From Micromonospora sp. KC606 (GTDB taxonomy: Bacteria; Actinomycetota; Actinomycetes; Mycobacteriales; Micromonosporaceae): a DNA stretch of 64,000 nucleotides. The stretch lies in assembly GCF_004348675.1 (NCBI RefSeq), contig NZ_SMKN01000012.1, forward strand, positions 1 to 64,000. Reading direction: 5' to 3'. Positions 34,251 to 43,291 of this stretch are shown here, piece by piece; the first letter of the stretch is position 1; every line of letters begins with the position of its first letter. The notes beneath the pieces were generated by a model, which was not told where the DNA came from, did no database searches, and was given only the letters and a program-made list of their open reading frames with translations. The position numbers and the translations under genes were made by a program.

Positions 34251-35236
34251 GGCAGCTCCCGTTGTCCCCTCGTGAGTGCGTCGGTGAGGATCTGCGGCGT
34301 CGGGTCACCGCTGCGTCCAGTGAGGTCAAGGCGGTAGCGGACGTCGGTCACGTGCGTGGCGTCGACGCCGGCCTCGGTCAGGAGACGGGGGGTGAGACGG
34401 GGGAACGTGCTGGTCACCTGGAATGCCTCGGGTGGGGTTCGTAGACGCCACCGGCGTTGGCAGGTGGCGGAGTAGCGGTCCCGCCAGCCGGAGCCGCGGA
34501 GCAGATCGTCGATTGCGGCGCGGTGGGCGGTGGACGACAGGTGAGCACGCACACCGGTGATGAGGTCCGGCAGGGTTCGACCCCCGCTGCCTGCTGCGGT
34601 GATCTGGAGGGAGACGAGCCAGAGTTGCCGTTCGCCGGTCTCTACCATTTGTGTCAGCGAGGAGATCCAGTGGGCGCGGCGTTCGGACACGGTGGTCTTG
34701 ACCTCGACGTCGAGGTCCGGGAGCCCGAAGTCGTGCTCCTCGGCCTGTCCGCCGCGCCAGGATGCGAGGGCGGTGTCAGGACCGACCGTCTGGGTGAGGC
34801 CAGCGAACAGAAGCAGTTCCCCGACGAGCCCTGTCTCCTTCTCCTGGGAGAGGACGTCCTCGGTCTGCAGGAGGTGTCCGAGGCGGCGCAGGGTCTCGGT
34901 CAGCGCGGCGGTCATTGTCTGTTGGTCGAGTTGGACCCGGTCGGCGACGGCGCACAGCAAGGGATAAGCATCGACGAAGAGCCGGGGATCGGTGACGGCA
35001 ACCTCGATCATCCGTTGCCCGTCGTGGTGCACGACGCGGACGCTGAGGTGCTCCAGCCCGGCTGGTACAACCTCGTGGGAGGTTGCGGGTCCGCGTAGCC
35101 CGACTCGCCTGGCGTGGGGGTCGACGAAGAGCACAAGTCGGGGTGACCCGGTGATCGGGTGGTCGATCGGGACACTGCTTCTCAGGTAGTCGCTGAAGCT
35201 GTCGGTGCTGAGGTGACGGTCTGCCGGTGTCATCAT
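34247..35236 (-). CDS. DUF4420 PD-(D/E)XK-like nuclease
   Basis: The 329-residue protein matches DUF4420 and carries a PD-(D/E)XK-type core: EKETGLVGELLLFAGL (acidic helix), then EEHDFGLPDLDVEVKTTVSE, with Asp and the E-x-K of VEVKTT. The ATG at 35236 overlaps the TGA of the upstream GHKL gene (35233-35235), so translation is coupled; a second ATG at 35233 is possible. In the four-gene MZA arrangement this is the DUF component and the likely nuclease. Confidence 0.85.
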   Translation of the reverse strand: MMTPADRHLSTDSFSDYLRSSVPIDHPITGSPRLVLFVDPHARRVGLRGPATSHEVVPAGLEHLSVRVVHHDGQRMIEVAVTDPRLFVDAYPLLCAVADRVQLDQQTMTAALTETLRRLGHLLQTEDVLSQEKETGLVGELLLFAGLTQTVGPDTALASWRGGQAEEHDFGLPDLDVEVKTTVSERRAHWISSLTQMVETGERQLWLVSLQITAAGSGGRTLPDLITGVRAHLSSTAHRAAIDDLLRGSGWRDRYSATCQRRWRLRTPPEAFQVTSTFPRLTPRLLTEAGVDATHVTDVRYRLDLTGRSGDPTPQILTDALTRGQRELP

Positions 35237-36747
35237 GAGCGGGCCTCGAAGGTGGACCTCTCTGCCTTGGCCGCGGTGGTGAGGACCTCCTGCCAGAGGT
35301 CGATGTTGTCCTTGTCGCGGGCGCCGAAGTGCGCACCCTCGAAGACGTTGCCGGCGAGCAGGAACAGCAGGGCCTTGAGAACTGGGGCGTCGTTGGCGCC
35401 GCCGCGTCGTCCGCCGAGCAGGGCTCGCCGGTACGCCTGGTTGAGCCACAGCGTCCTGGTTCCGCGGTCGAATTCGAGGAACGCGTCGGTGGTGAAGCGC
35501 TTCCACTGGATGTTGAGGGGTTCCTCGGGGAGTAGCGGCAACTCGTTGCGGACCTCACGGGACACCTTGGGGTGGAAACCCTTGCCGGGTGGTAGCACAG
35601 CCTTACGGCGTGCGGTGGTCCGTCGGTTGGCGTTGATCCATGCCGCCTCGGCGGCCTGGAGGTAGTCGGTGATCGTGGTGCCGTCGTGGGCGCGTGCCGT
35701 GGCGACGGCTTGGGCGAAGCGGGGCCCGGCCGACACGCGAGACTTCTCGGGGTTCATGACGAAGAGTCCGGTGGTGTCCCCGTCGATGTCGATACAGACC
35801 CGAGCAAGCTGGAGTCGGGGGTCGGAGGCGTGGATGCCCTCCCAGCCGCCGGCGTGCAGGAGTCGTCCACGGCGGTAGAAGTAGAGGCCCTGTCGGGCCT
35901 CCGCCCCGCCGGGCAGTCGGTACTCGGGGGAGTTGGAACGGCGCGGCCAGATGTGACAGCGCATCAGCAGATCGGTTCCGCTGGTCCGTACCCTCAGGTC
36001 CTTGGGCCAGCCGGGCAGTGTGTCGGGGTAGGCGAAGGGGTCGGTGGGTGCCACCGGGTGACGGACGCCGACGCCGAGCTGGATGTCCTCGACGTCTATG
36101 ACGATTCGGATGTCGCGTTCGGTGAGGATGCGGTGGAAGGTCAGGCCCAGGTGTCCCTGCAGGTGTGAGATGGTGCGGCTGAGGAACTCGTCGACCTGCT
36201 CGGGGTCGTCGGACGAGGGTAGGCCGTGTACCTGGTCCCAACGGACGATGGTGCCTGACCCGCTGGTGGGGAGTTGCCAGTTGCGGTCGAGTTCGGCGGC
36301 GGCGAACGTACCGGCCACGATGTCGCAGGTGTAGTCGCGCTTGCCGGAGGCGAGTTTCCAGCGTCTTCCCACGGCTGCGTGTCCGGGTGCGCGGGACAGC
36401 ACGGTGAGGCTGGCGGCCTGGCTGAACGAGGCTGCCTTGAGTCCGAGGCCGAAGTGCCCGAGGTCCTCGCCGGTGTAGTGGCGGTTACCACCGACGGTCA
36501 TCGCCGCGTCGATGTGGTCGGGCTTGATGCCTCGGCCGTTGTCGACGACGTAGAGCCCAACCAGGCGGGTGCCGCGTTGGACGAATCGGACGAGGATGTC
36601 GGTGGCGCCGGCGTCGATGGAGTTGTCCACCAGGTCGGCGAGGGCGGTCTCCAGGGAGTGGTTGCGGCCCAGGGCGTCCATTGCCCGCGGGTCCGGCGGT
36701 AGCTGCACCGCTCCCTCGGTGGGGACCTCCTGAGACCAGACGGACAT
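35233..36747 (-). CDS. MutL/MORC-like GHKL ATPase
   Basis: The 504-residue protein has the Bergerat fold. The N-box is ETALADLVDNSIDAGATDIL, G1 is VVDNGRGIKPDHI and G2 is LGHFGLGLKAASFSQAASLT. The C-terminal part resembles MutL homologues in restriction-like clusters rather than mismatch-repair MutL. The start is ATG 36747. It is third from the bottom of a minus-strand operon: AIPR, then this gene (41-base gap), then DUF4420 and Z1 with overlaps. It probably acts as an ATP-driven clamp or sensor. Confidence 0.88.
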   Translation of the reverse strand: MSVWSQEVPTEGAVQLPPDPRAMDALGRNHSLETALADLVDNSIDAGATDILVRFVQRGTRLVGLYVVDNGRGIKPDHIDAAMTVGGNRHYTGEDLGHFGLGLKAASFSQAASLTVLSRAPGHAAVGRRWKLASGKRDYTCDIVAGTFAAAELDRNWQLPTSGSGTIVRWDQVHGLPSSDDPEQVDEFLSRTISHLQGHLGLTFHRILTERDIRIVIDVEDIQLGVGVRHPVAPTDPFAYPDTLPGWPKDLRVRTSGTDLLMRCHIWPRRSNSPEYRLPGGAEARQGLYFYRRGRLLHAGGWEGIHASDPRLQLARVCIDIDGDTTGLFVMNPEKSRVSAGPRFAQAVATARAHDGTTITDYLQAAEAAWINANRRTTARRKAVLPPGKGFHPKVSREVRNELPLLPEEPLNIQWKRFTTDAFLEFDRGTRTLWLNQAYRRALLGGRRGGANDAPVLKALLFLLAGNVFEGAHFGARDKDNIDLWQEVLTTAAKAERSTFEARS

Positions 36748-36788
36748 TTACGCTCCAGTGGGTGTGGCCGGTGTGACGGGCGGAACTG

Positions 36789-38774
36789 TCAGAAGCCGTT
36801 GACGGGACGGAATCCGTGGCGTCGGGCGTTGCGCATGGCCTCCAGCGCGCCGCGTAGGTGCTTGCCTGCGGGGTCCCAACCCTGGTGCAGGGCTTGGGCG
36901 ACCTCGGTCGCCGACTGCCGTTGCTCGGGGCTGAGGATCCCTGTGGCAGCGCCCCAGGCGGTCAGGTCGCTCCAGTCAGCACCGGTGGTGCCCCGGACCA
37001 GTTGCAGGTCGTCGCCGTAGGTGTCGACGTCGGCGAGTTCCGTCTCCAGCTGTGGCGGGATAACCCAGTCCAGTTCGCGTACCGCAGTCCAGCACTCCGG
37101 TCGCTTGGTCCACTCGCCCACGTTGGTACGGCCCTCGGGCGGCGACGTGATGACCTTCTGCACAAGCGGGCACAGGTCGGTTATTGCGTCCTGCAGCGCG
37201 GGGGTGAGGTCCTGGTTGCGCCAGATGCGGTCGAGGTCGACCCTTTGGCTGGTCGCGTGGGCGAGTTTCGCGATGGTGTAGGTGACAATGTTGGCCTTGT
37301 ACCCGCCGAAGTTCTGTCTGGCGACGAGTTTGTCGACCTTCCTGAACAGGATGGCCTTGGCCACCAGGTGTCGGCAGTACTGCTTGTCGACCACCGGTTG
37401 CTGCTCGTCCAGCCGCTGCGAGAACAGAGTGAAGTTCTTCTCCGCCCCGAGGCTGACCAGATGCGGTTCCATACTCCAGGAGTGCTCGAACTTGGCCAGG
37501 TCGGACTTGGTGAACTTCTGGGCTGACGGGTTGGCGGCCTTGAACACCTTCTGCCGGGCCGGTGTCCCCTCACGGGTGAGAGCGTTGGCGTACTGGCCGC
37601 GGGCTCGTTCGTAGAACCAGTGGGTGTCGTGCGGATGGGCGGGGCTGGGCGGCGCCCACAGGGTCCGCATGATCCGCTCGACATCGACGTGGAAGGCACT
37701 GTTCGCCTTCAGGTCCGAGGCGGTGACGCGGTTCTGGGTGTTGGAGTAGGCGGAGATCTGCGGGACGATGTCGTCGAGCCGGTCCGGTGAGACAACCGTC
37801 AGCTTCATCTGCACGTGCGCGGCACCGACGTCGACCTTGTTGCGGTGGGCGTGGTGGATGGTCGCGGTGGTCTGGCCTCCGTTGACGATCTGGAGGTTGT
37901 GGAGGCGGCGGATCACCCGCTGGCCGGACGCCGTGTCGTCGAACTCGACTTTCGAAGCGGTGGCTGCGATCCCGTTGTTGTAGGCGAGGAACCGCTCGGG
38001 ATTGCTCTTCAGGGTGTCCAGGATCCCTCGATTGACCGCGCCGCGGACCTGCAGGAAGGAGCGCACGTTCAGCTCCAGCAACCGAGCCCCGTGGGCGGAG
38101 TACAGCTCGGCCAGTCCGCTGGCAGGCACGATGGCCAACAGAACCGAGTAGTCCTCGTCGGTCCGCGGAGTGGCCAGGCAGGGCAGCCCTTCCGGGAACT
38201 CCGCGACGATCGGCTCGGCTTTGCTTCCGGAGGTTGACCAGTTGGCCAGGCGTCGCAGGTCCCACAACTCGCGGCTGACGTGCCGGCCCTCGAACAGCAT
38301 CGGCGCGATGCTGTCGCGGACCACGCTGCGAGCGTTGGTGACCAGCACCAGACGCACCGACTCGACCCGACCGAATCTCTCGCTGACGGTGGCACACATA
38401 CCCGCCACGTCTGAGGAACGGTCACGTCTGGTCAGGGTGCCGCCGACACAGCGGGACAGGAAGTTCTCCAAGCGCCTGAACGCCGCATCGACCTCGACAC
38501 GGCCGATCTTGTGGTCGTCGTCGGCGCGGGGGCTGTAGTGGGTAAGAAACAGGTCCAGCGACCGGTCGTCAGATGCGGCACCGTAGCCGCTGACCTCGAC
38601 ACCGTGGTCCTTGAAGTGCACCGCCACGGCATCCTCGGTGTGTCCGTCGGCGGCCAGCTGGTCGAGCATCAGCTGGGTGAAGGCTTCCTGAAGGTCGCAA
38701 CCCTCGATCTCAGCCTGGGTCCTGACGTCCTCGATGAGACCGTGCGCGTAGTCGCTGACGTCCGACTCAGCCAC
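36789..38774 (-). CDS. AIPR (abortive infection phage resistance) protein
   Basis: From GTG 38774 the protein is 661 residues. It contains the AIPR core: FLQVRGAVNRGILDTLKSNP, RFLAYNNGIAATASKVEF, HNLQIVNGGQTTATIHHAHR and ISAYSNTQNRVTASDLKANS. The longer upstream frame is arginine/cysteine-rich and unlikely to be coding. It is the first gene of the AIPR-MutL-DUF4420-Z1 operon, a set matching the MZA defence architecture. It may supply the abortive step, though its activity is not established. Confidence 0.88.
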   Translation of the reverse strand: MAESDVSDYAHGLIEDVRTQAEIEGCDLQEAFTQLMLDQLAADGHTEDAVAVHFKDHGVEVSGYGAASDDRSLDLFLTHYSPRADDDHKIGRVEVDAAFRRLENFLSRCVGGTLTRRDRSSDVAGMCATVSERFGRVESVRLVLVTNARSVVRDSIAPMLFEGRHVSRELWDLRRLANWSTSGSKAEPIVAEFPEGLPCLATPRTDEDYSVLLAIVPASGLAELYSAHGARLLELNVRSFLQVRGAVNRGILDTLKSNPERFLAYNNGIAATASKVEFDDTASGQRVIRRLHNLQIVNGGQTTATIHHAHRNKVDVGAAHVQMKLTVVSPDRLDDIVPQISAYSNTQNRVTASDLKANSAFHVDVERIMRTLWAPPSPAHPHDTHWFYERARGQYANALTREGTPARQKVFKAANPSAQKFTKSDLAKFEHSWSMEPHLVSLGAEKNFTLFSQRLDEQQPVVDKQYCRHLVAKAILFRKVDKLVARQNFGGYKANIVTYTIAKLAHATSQRVDLDRIWRNQDLTPALQDAITDLCPLVQKVITSPPEGRTNVGEWTKRPECWTAVRELDWVIPPQLETELADVDTYGDDLQLVRGTTGADWSDLTAWGAATGILSPEQRQSATEVAQALHQGWDPAGKHLRGALEAMRNARRHGFRPVNGF

Positions 38775-38930
38775 GCGCACCCCTGTGCCGCAGGACACGG
38801 GTACGGCACAGCGGGCCGCACATCCCGGGCGGACTTGTGAGGGGCATGCAGTTCTCCGGGGGATCGTTCGGCATGTCGGGTGACGGTACGCGCCGACTCG
38901 GTCGCTGATGGCACCAACTCTCCCTGATGA

Positions 38931-39008
38931 GGACAGGACCGACAAGACCCACCGGGCTGAGTCTTGATCACCACATCGGTCCTGTTCATCACCGCATCGG
39001 CCCTGTTC
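38931..39008. promoter_or_regulatory. Tandem 21-bp repeats plus inverted copy in divergent promoter
   Basis: Bases 38967-38987 and 38988-39008 are head-to-tail 21-mers differing at two positions (core CATCGGTCCTGTTC / CATCGGCCCTGTTC). GGACAGGACCGAC at 38931-38943 is an inverted copy of the core. They lie between the AIPR operon (start 38774) and the methyltransferase (start 39173), which makes them a likely shared operator. Confidence 0.6.
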
Positions 39009-39172
39009 CGGGTCGGTCGAACCACCTGTGGCGCGACCGGAGCCCGAGGAGTCTCGTGCGCTCCCGTCAGGCGGACGATCCGTCGTGACGACGCGGGGGC
39101 GGCCGACGCGCGGCGTCGGACCGCAGAGGTAACCTGCGCAGTGCGTTCTGACTGATCGGGGAGGTGACGCGG

Positions 39173-41131
39173 GTGACGGACGATGCCGTCGAACGGCGTC
39201 GGGCGGGTTACGGCGTCAAGCTCGTGCGTGGCCCGTTCGTACGCCTGGCGCCACACCCTGAGGCGTGCAAGGACGACGCCGAGTTCCTCCGCTTCGCGGC
39301 GGCGTGCCGTGAGCGGGGCGAGCGGCTGGCGGCGGACCTGTTCAGCGGTGCTGGCGGCCTGAGCCTGGGCCTCACCCAGGCAGGGTTTCGTGTGGTCCTG
39401 TCGGCCGACCGCGACCCCGAGTCCGTCGAGACGCACCGACACCACTACCCGGGCCTCACCCTCGACTGCGACCTCGGAGAGTCCGCCAACGTCAGGCGGA
39501 TCGCCGCCCTGGTCAAGGAGGCGGGGATCGAGCTGCTGGCCGGCGGCCCGCCGTGCCAACCCTTCTCCCGGGCGGGCCGCTCACTGATCCGTCACCAGGT
39601 CCGCCACGGCCTTCGCCCGGCGCACGACGAACGCCGGGACCTTTGGCGCTCGTTCCTGGAGGTCATCCAGCTGGCACGACCCGCCGCCGTGATCATGGAA
39701 AACGTTCCCGACATGGCGCTCGACCGGGAGATGTTCATCCTCCGCACTATGGTGCACGAGTTGGAGTCGATCGGTTACGCGGTCGAGGAACGGGTCGTCG
39801 ACACCCTGCGCTACGGCGTACCCCAGTTCCGCCAACGGTTGATCCTGGTCGCGCTACGGGACGGGATCGCCTTCGACTGGCCGCAGGAGGTACCCGACCG
39901 GGTCTCGGTGTGGAACGCGATCAGCGACCTACCCGAGGTCGAGGGCGGCTGGAGGCCGGAGGGCGGCGCGGACGGCTGGTCCGACTACGCCGGTCCCAGA
40001 TTCGCCTTCCAGAAGCAGATGCGTCAGGGTGTTGCACCGGCGGACACGGGCAAGGTCTTCGACCACATCACCCGACCGGTACGTGAGGATGACCTGCGCG
40101 CCTTCGACATGATGGACGCCGGCACCCGATACTCGGACCTACCGGAGGACGTCAAGCGCTACCGCGACGACATCTTCGATGACAAGTACAAGCGCCTGAG
40201 CGAGGACACCTACTCCCGCACCATCACCGCGCACATCGCCAAGGACGGCTACTGGTATATCCATCCCCGACAGGACCGCACACTGACTGTGCGTGAGGCC
40301 GCGCGGCTGCAGACCTTCCCCGACTGGTTCCGCTTCGCCGGCCCACCCTCGGCGGCGTTCCGCCAGATCGGCAACGCCGTACCCCCGGCGCTCGGCACCC
40401 AGCTCGGGCGCGCCGTGATGACGGCGCTGGATACCCGAAGGCCAGTTCCCTACCGTAGCCGCGACATAGCCCGGGCCCTTGCCACCTGGTTCGACGACCT
40501 CGGTGAGCCGGCCCTCCCGTGGCTACACGCTCGGACACGGTGGCAGGTCATCTCCGCCGAGATGCTCCTCGACCGGGCAGCACCGGAGCAGGTCCGAATC
40601 CTCTGGTCACTGCTCGAACGGTGGGCGCAGCCGCAGGACACCGTTGACGCCGGCGACGAACTTCTCGAGATCGGGCGGTGGATCAACCGCGAGCACCGCG
40701 CCGAGCGGCTGCTCGAACTGGCGCGCACCCTGACGTCGCAACCGGACCTGCTCGACGATGACAAGATCCACACCCTCCGCGGGGTCGATGCCTCGATCAT
40801 CGACCTTGCCGTCCTCGCGATCCCGACCCGAGACGAGGACGACGCGGAGGAACCCGTGCTCATCACCAAGGGCACCCACCGCGTCGCCGCCCGGTTCACC
40901 GGGGAGCACGTCGAACGCAGCCACAGGATGACCGCCGGGCGTCTGGCCGTCGCCCGGATGATCGGCGATGACACCGACGCGCGGCGAGCGCACATGGGCC
41001 TGATCGAGCTGGCCACCTCCGTCTGCCGCCCCACCGCCCCCGCCTGTCCCCGCTGCCCGCTGAACGAGGCATGCAGCGACGCAGCCAAAAGGGGCAGTCG
41101 GCTCGGACGACAAACGGCGGTCAGTCCCTGA
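39173..41131 (+). CDS. C5-cytosine methyltransferase fused to EndoIII/MutY-like FeS domain
   Basis: The 652-residue protein has an N-terminal Dcm-type methyltransferase. Motif I is ADLFSGAGGLSLGL, IV is GGPPCQPFSRAG (catalytic Cys), VI is MENVPDM, VIII is QFRQRLILVA and X is FRQIGNAVPPALG. From about residue 430 it continues into a MutY/EndoIII-like region: LATWFDDLGEPALPWLHART, then EMLLDRAAPEQ, then LRGVDASIIDLAVLAI, ending with the C-x6-C-x2-C-x5-C iron-sulphur pattern in VCRPTAPACPRCPLNEACSD. GTG 39173 has GGGGAGG at the right distance, better than GTG 39164. The 3' end overlaps the convergent GHKL gene by 11 bases. The glycosylase catalytic Lys/Tyr and Asp positions look substituted. Confidence 0.9.
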   Translation: MTDDAVERRRAGYGVKLVRGPFVRLAPHPEACKDDAEFLRFAAACRERGERLAADLFSGAGGLSLGLTQAGFRVVLSADRDPESVETHRHHYPGLTLDCDLGESANVRRIAALVKEAGIELLAGGPPCQPFSRAGRSLIRHQVRHGLRPAHDERRDLWRSFLEVIQLARPAAVIMENVPDMALDREMFILRTMVHELESIGYAVEERVVDTLRYGVPQFRQRLILVALRDGIAFDWPQEVPDRVSVWNAISDLPEVEGGWRPEGGADGWSDYAGPRFAFQKQMRQGVAPADTGKVFDHITRPVREDDLRAFDMMDAGTRYSDLPEDVKRYRDDIFDDKYKRLSEDTYSRTITAHIAKDGYWYIHPRQDRTLTVREAARLQTFPDWFRFAGPPSAAFRQIGNAVPPALGTQLGRAVMTALDTRRPVPYRSRDIARALATWFDDLGEPALPWLHARTRWQVISAEMLLDRAAPEQVRILWSLLERWAQPQDTVDAGDELLEIGRWINREHRAERLLELARTLTSQPDLLDDDKIHTLRGVDASIIDLAVLAIPTRDEDDAEEPVLITKGTHRVAARFTGEHVERSHRMTAGRLAVARMIGDDTDARRAHMGLIELATSVCRPTAPACPRCPLNEACSDAAKRGSRLGRQTAVSP

Positions 41132-42437
41132 AGCCGAGCGCGGCGGCGACGTCAGGGGCCTCTGCCCGCAACGTCTCACCGATGCGCTGCAGGGCCGCGT
41201 ACTCCCCGGCACGCATAGCAGCGGCGCGCAACGCCAAGCCGACAACCGGCATGGGCGGCGTCGCCCCCGACGCCTCGCCGCGAGACAGGGCGGCCAACTG
41301 CTCAGAGGTCACATTCGGGCCCTCAGAGGCACTGCGCGAGTTCTTGCGGTAGGCGTCGTCCGCACGCATACACAGCTCGTGCACCGGGCGTTCGATCAGC
41401 TGACGCAGCTGCGGTGGCATCGCCACCCTGATCTTCGCCACGTTGATGTTGAACACCACGTCGAGGTCCGTGTCGAAGTCCAGTGCCACCCGCGCGAGCT
41501 TGGTGTGCTCGTCAATGCCCCGCATCCCGTTCCAGCCGCCCCACTGGACCAACCGCTGGGCGCGATAGACATACAAACCCTGCTGACGGTTCCAGTTCAG
41601 CGGGCCCGACAGCCGCTCGAACTCCGCCTGCGACGTGAACTGATCGCGAGACGGCAGAACGTACCGCTGCAGCCCTACCGTACCGGTAGCCTCACCAACG
41701 GTGACCTCGAAGCGCAGCGGAGGGAGTACCTCCCGTGCCGGCTCGTCCGGGGCGAACGGATTCCACGGCCGAACCTTCTCGCCGTTGACGGTGATCACGA
41801 GGCCATCACCGACCTCGCCCTCGAGGAAGCGGTGGAAAACCGTACCCAGGTGATCGGCAGTCTTGCTCGCCAACGCCTCCAACCGGCGACGCGCCCAACC
41901 GCCCTCCGGCCTACGCTCCGGCAGGACCCGGTCAAGTCCGCGCCAGAGCACCACAGTCCCCCCTGTGTCCGCCACCGTCTCGCAGGCCTTGACGACCTGC
42001 TCGTCGTTCGCCGGTTCGGCGACGACCCAGTCATCCATCTCGGCGATGAGATCGAGATCGATCATCCGCGACACGGTGCGGGCCGTGGCCGCCCTCCTGC
42101 GACTGACCACCGTCAGGGACCGGCACTGCGACAAGGATGCGGTTTTCAGCCCCAGCCCGTACCGACCCAGGTCTCCACGGCCGTAGTCGCGCCGACTGCC
42201 GTAGCGCAGTGCCTCCAAGAGACCATTGGCGCTCATTCCCTCGCCGTCGTCCGCGATCATCACCCACGAGTCGGAACCGTCGAACACAACTTCGATCTCG
42301 ACCCGACTCGCGCCGGCGGCGACGCTGTTGTCCACGACGTCGGCTACTGCGGTCGGGAAGTCGTAACCGATGTCGCGCAGCGAGTCGGTCAACCGCGCGG
42401 CCGATGGCGCCACGCTGTACAGGTTCCGAGCGCTCAC
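41121..42437 (-). CDS. Second GHKL (MutL-like) ATPase
   Basis: The 438-residue protein has the N-box FPTAVADVVDNSVAAGASRV, G1 IADDGEGMSANG and G2 RYGLGLKTASLSQCRSLTVV. A transducer-like domain follows, with VYRAQRLVQWGGWNGMRGID. GTG 42437 has GGAGGAG five bases upstream, deciding against the longer frame. It is convergent with the methyltransferase and downstream of the vsr gene on the same strand. It differs clearly from the GHKL protein at 35233-36747, so it is a paralogue rather than a recent duplicate. Confidence 0.85.
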   Translation of the reverse strand: MSARNLYSVAPSAARLTDSLRDIGYDFPTAVADVVDNSVAAGASRVEIEVVFDGSDSWVMIADDGEGMSANGLLEALRYGSRRDYGRGDLGRYGLGLKTASLSQCRSLTVVSRRRAATARTVSRMIDLDLIAEMDDWVVAEPANDEQVVKACETVADTGGTVVLWRGLDRVLPERRPEGGWARRRLEALASKTADHLGTVFHRFLEGEVGDGLVITVNGEKVRPWNPFAPDEPAREVLPPLRFEVTVGEATGTVGLQRYVLPSRDQFTSQAEFERLSGPLNWNRQQGLYVYRAQRLVQWGGWNGMRGIDEHTKLARVALDFDTDLDVVFNINVAKIRVAMPPQLRQLIERPVHELCMRADDAYRKNSRSASEGPNVTSEQLAALSRGEASGATPPMPVVGLALRAAAMRAGEYAALQRIGETLRAEAPDVAAALGFRD

Positions 42438-42775
42438 GACGACTCCTCCGTTCGAAAACGACGACGGGGACCAGGATGTCATACTCCTGCGCACCCCATC
42501 CTGCGGGACGCACACGTGTGGGCCAGCGATCAGTCTTCTGCCTCAAGAACCGCCGACACACGCGTCAGGTGGGCGGATCTGGATGAGGCGCCGAGGCTCA
42601 CCCACTCCGACGACAGGAGCGTCTAGCGTTCCAGACGCCTAGGTATCGTTCCGCCCGACACGCCAGCGACACTAGAACATAGGTACGACGAAGCCCGCTC
42701 ATTCACGACCGGTCGTCGCTTGACGGCAACGCTGCGCAACGTTCGAAGAGGGGCGACGCCAAGACCACCCGGAAG
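42438..42775. other. Promoter region between vsr and GHKL genes
   Basis: About 340 noncoding bases lie between the stop of vsr and the start of the second GHKL gene. No protein-like frame is visible. It probably holds the promoter for the GHKL gene. No specific element was identified. Confidence 0.4.
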
Positions 42776-43291
42776 TCAGGGATCTCGTCGGCGGCTGCCC
42801 GGCGAACCGGGCGCGGGGGTGATGTCCGCGGTCAACGGGCCGCGTACCTCGACGGCAACCCGGCTTGCCGCCTCCCCGACCTCTCGACGCACCTCACATT
42901 CCCACACTCTGACAACGCGCCAACCGGCCTCGCTCAGCTCGTTGTCAATCCGTTGATCACGAGCCTGGTTCGTCGCGATCTTCGTTGCCCATCTGTCCGC
43001 GTTGGGGCCACGGAATCGCGACGGTCCGTGCTGCGGGCACCCGTGCCAGAAGCATCCGTTGACGAATACCGCGACGCGTGGACCGGGAAACACCAGGTCC
43101 GGTCGGCTGCGGTTGAACAGGGTTCGTCCGAGGCGGAATCGGAGACCGAGGGCGTGCACGGCACGGCGCAGCGCCATCTCGGGCACTGTGTTGCGTGTGC
43201 GCCGTCCTCGCAGGTGAGATCCCTGGGCTGTGGCCACCCATGTATGGGAGCCGTCGTTCGGCGGGGAGCTGCCACCGCTGGAATTCGTCAT
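42776..43291 (-). CDS. vsr: Vsr-like very short patch repair endonuclease
   Basis: The 171-residue protein matches Vsr. It has FNRSRPDLVFPGPRVAVFVN with the catalytic Asp of RPDxV, GCFWHGCPQHGPSRFRGPNA with the zinc- and base-contact cluster, and QRIDNELSEAGWRVVRVWEC, continuing E. The start is ATG 43291. Vsr nicks next to T in T:G mismatches arising from deaminated 5-methylcytosine and typically accompanies Dcm-type methyltransferases, here the fusion protein 1.6 kb away. Confidence 0.9.
   Translation of the reverse strand: MTNSSGGSSPPNDGSHTWVATAQGSHLRGRRTRNTVPEMALRRAVHALGLRFRLGRTLFNRSRPDLVFPGPRVAVFVNGCFWHGCPQHGPSRFRGPNADRWATKIATNQARDQRIDNELSEAGWRVVRVWECEVRREVGEAASRVAVEVRGPLTADITPAPGSPGSRRRDP

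Noticed and set aside
33291..34337. Plus-strand open frame of 348 codons within the Z1 gene
   Set aside because: It is the antisense of a clearly recognised Z1 ATPase and has no motif.
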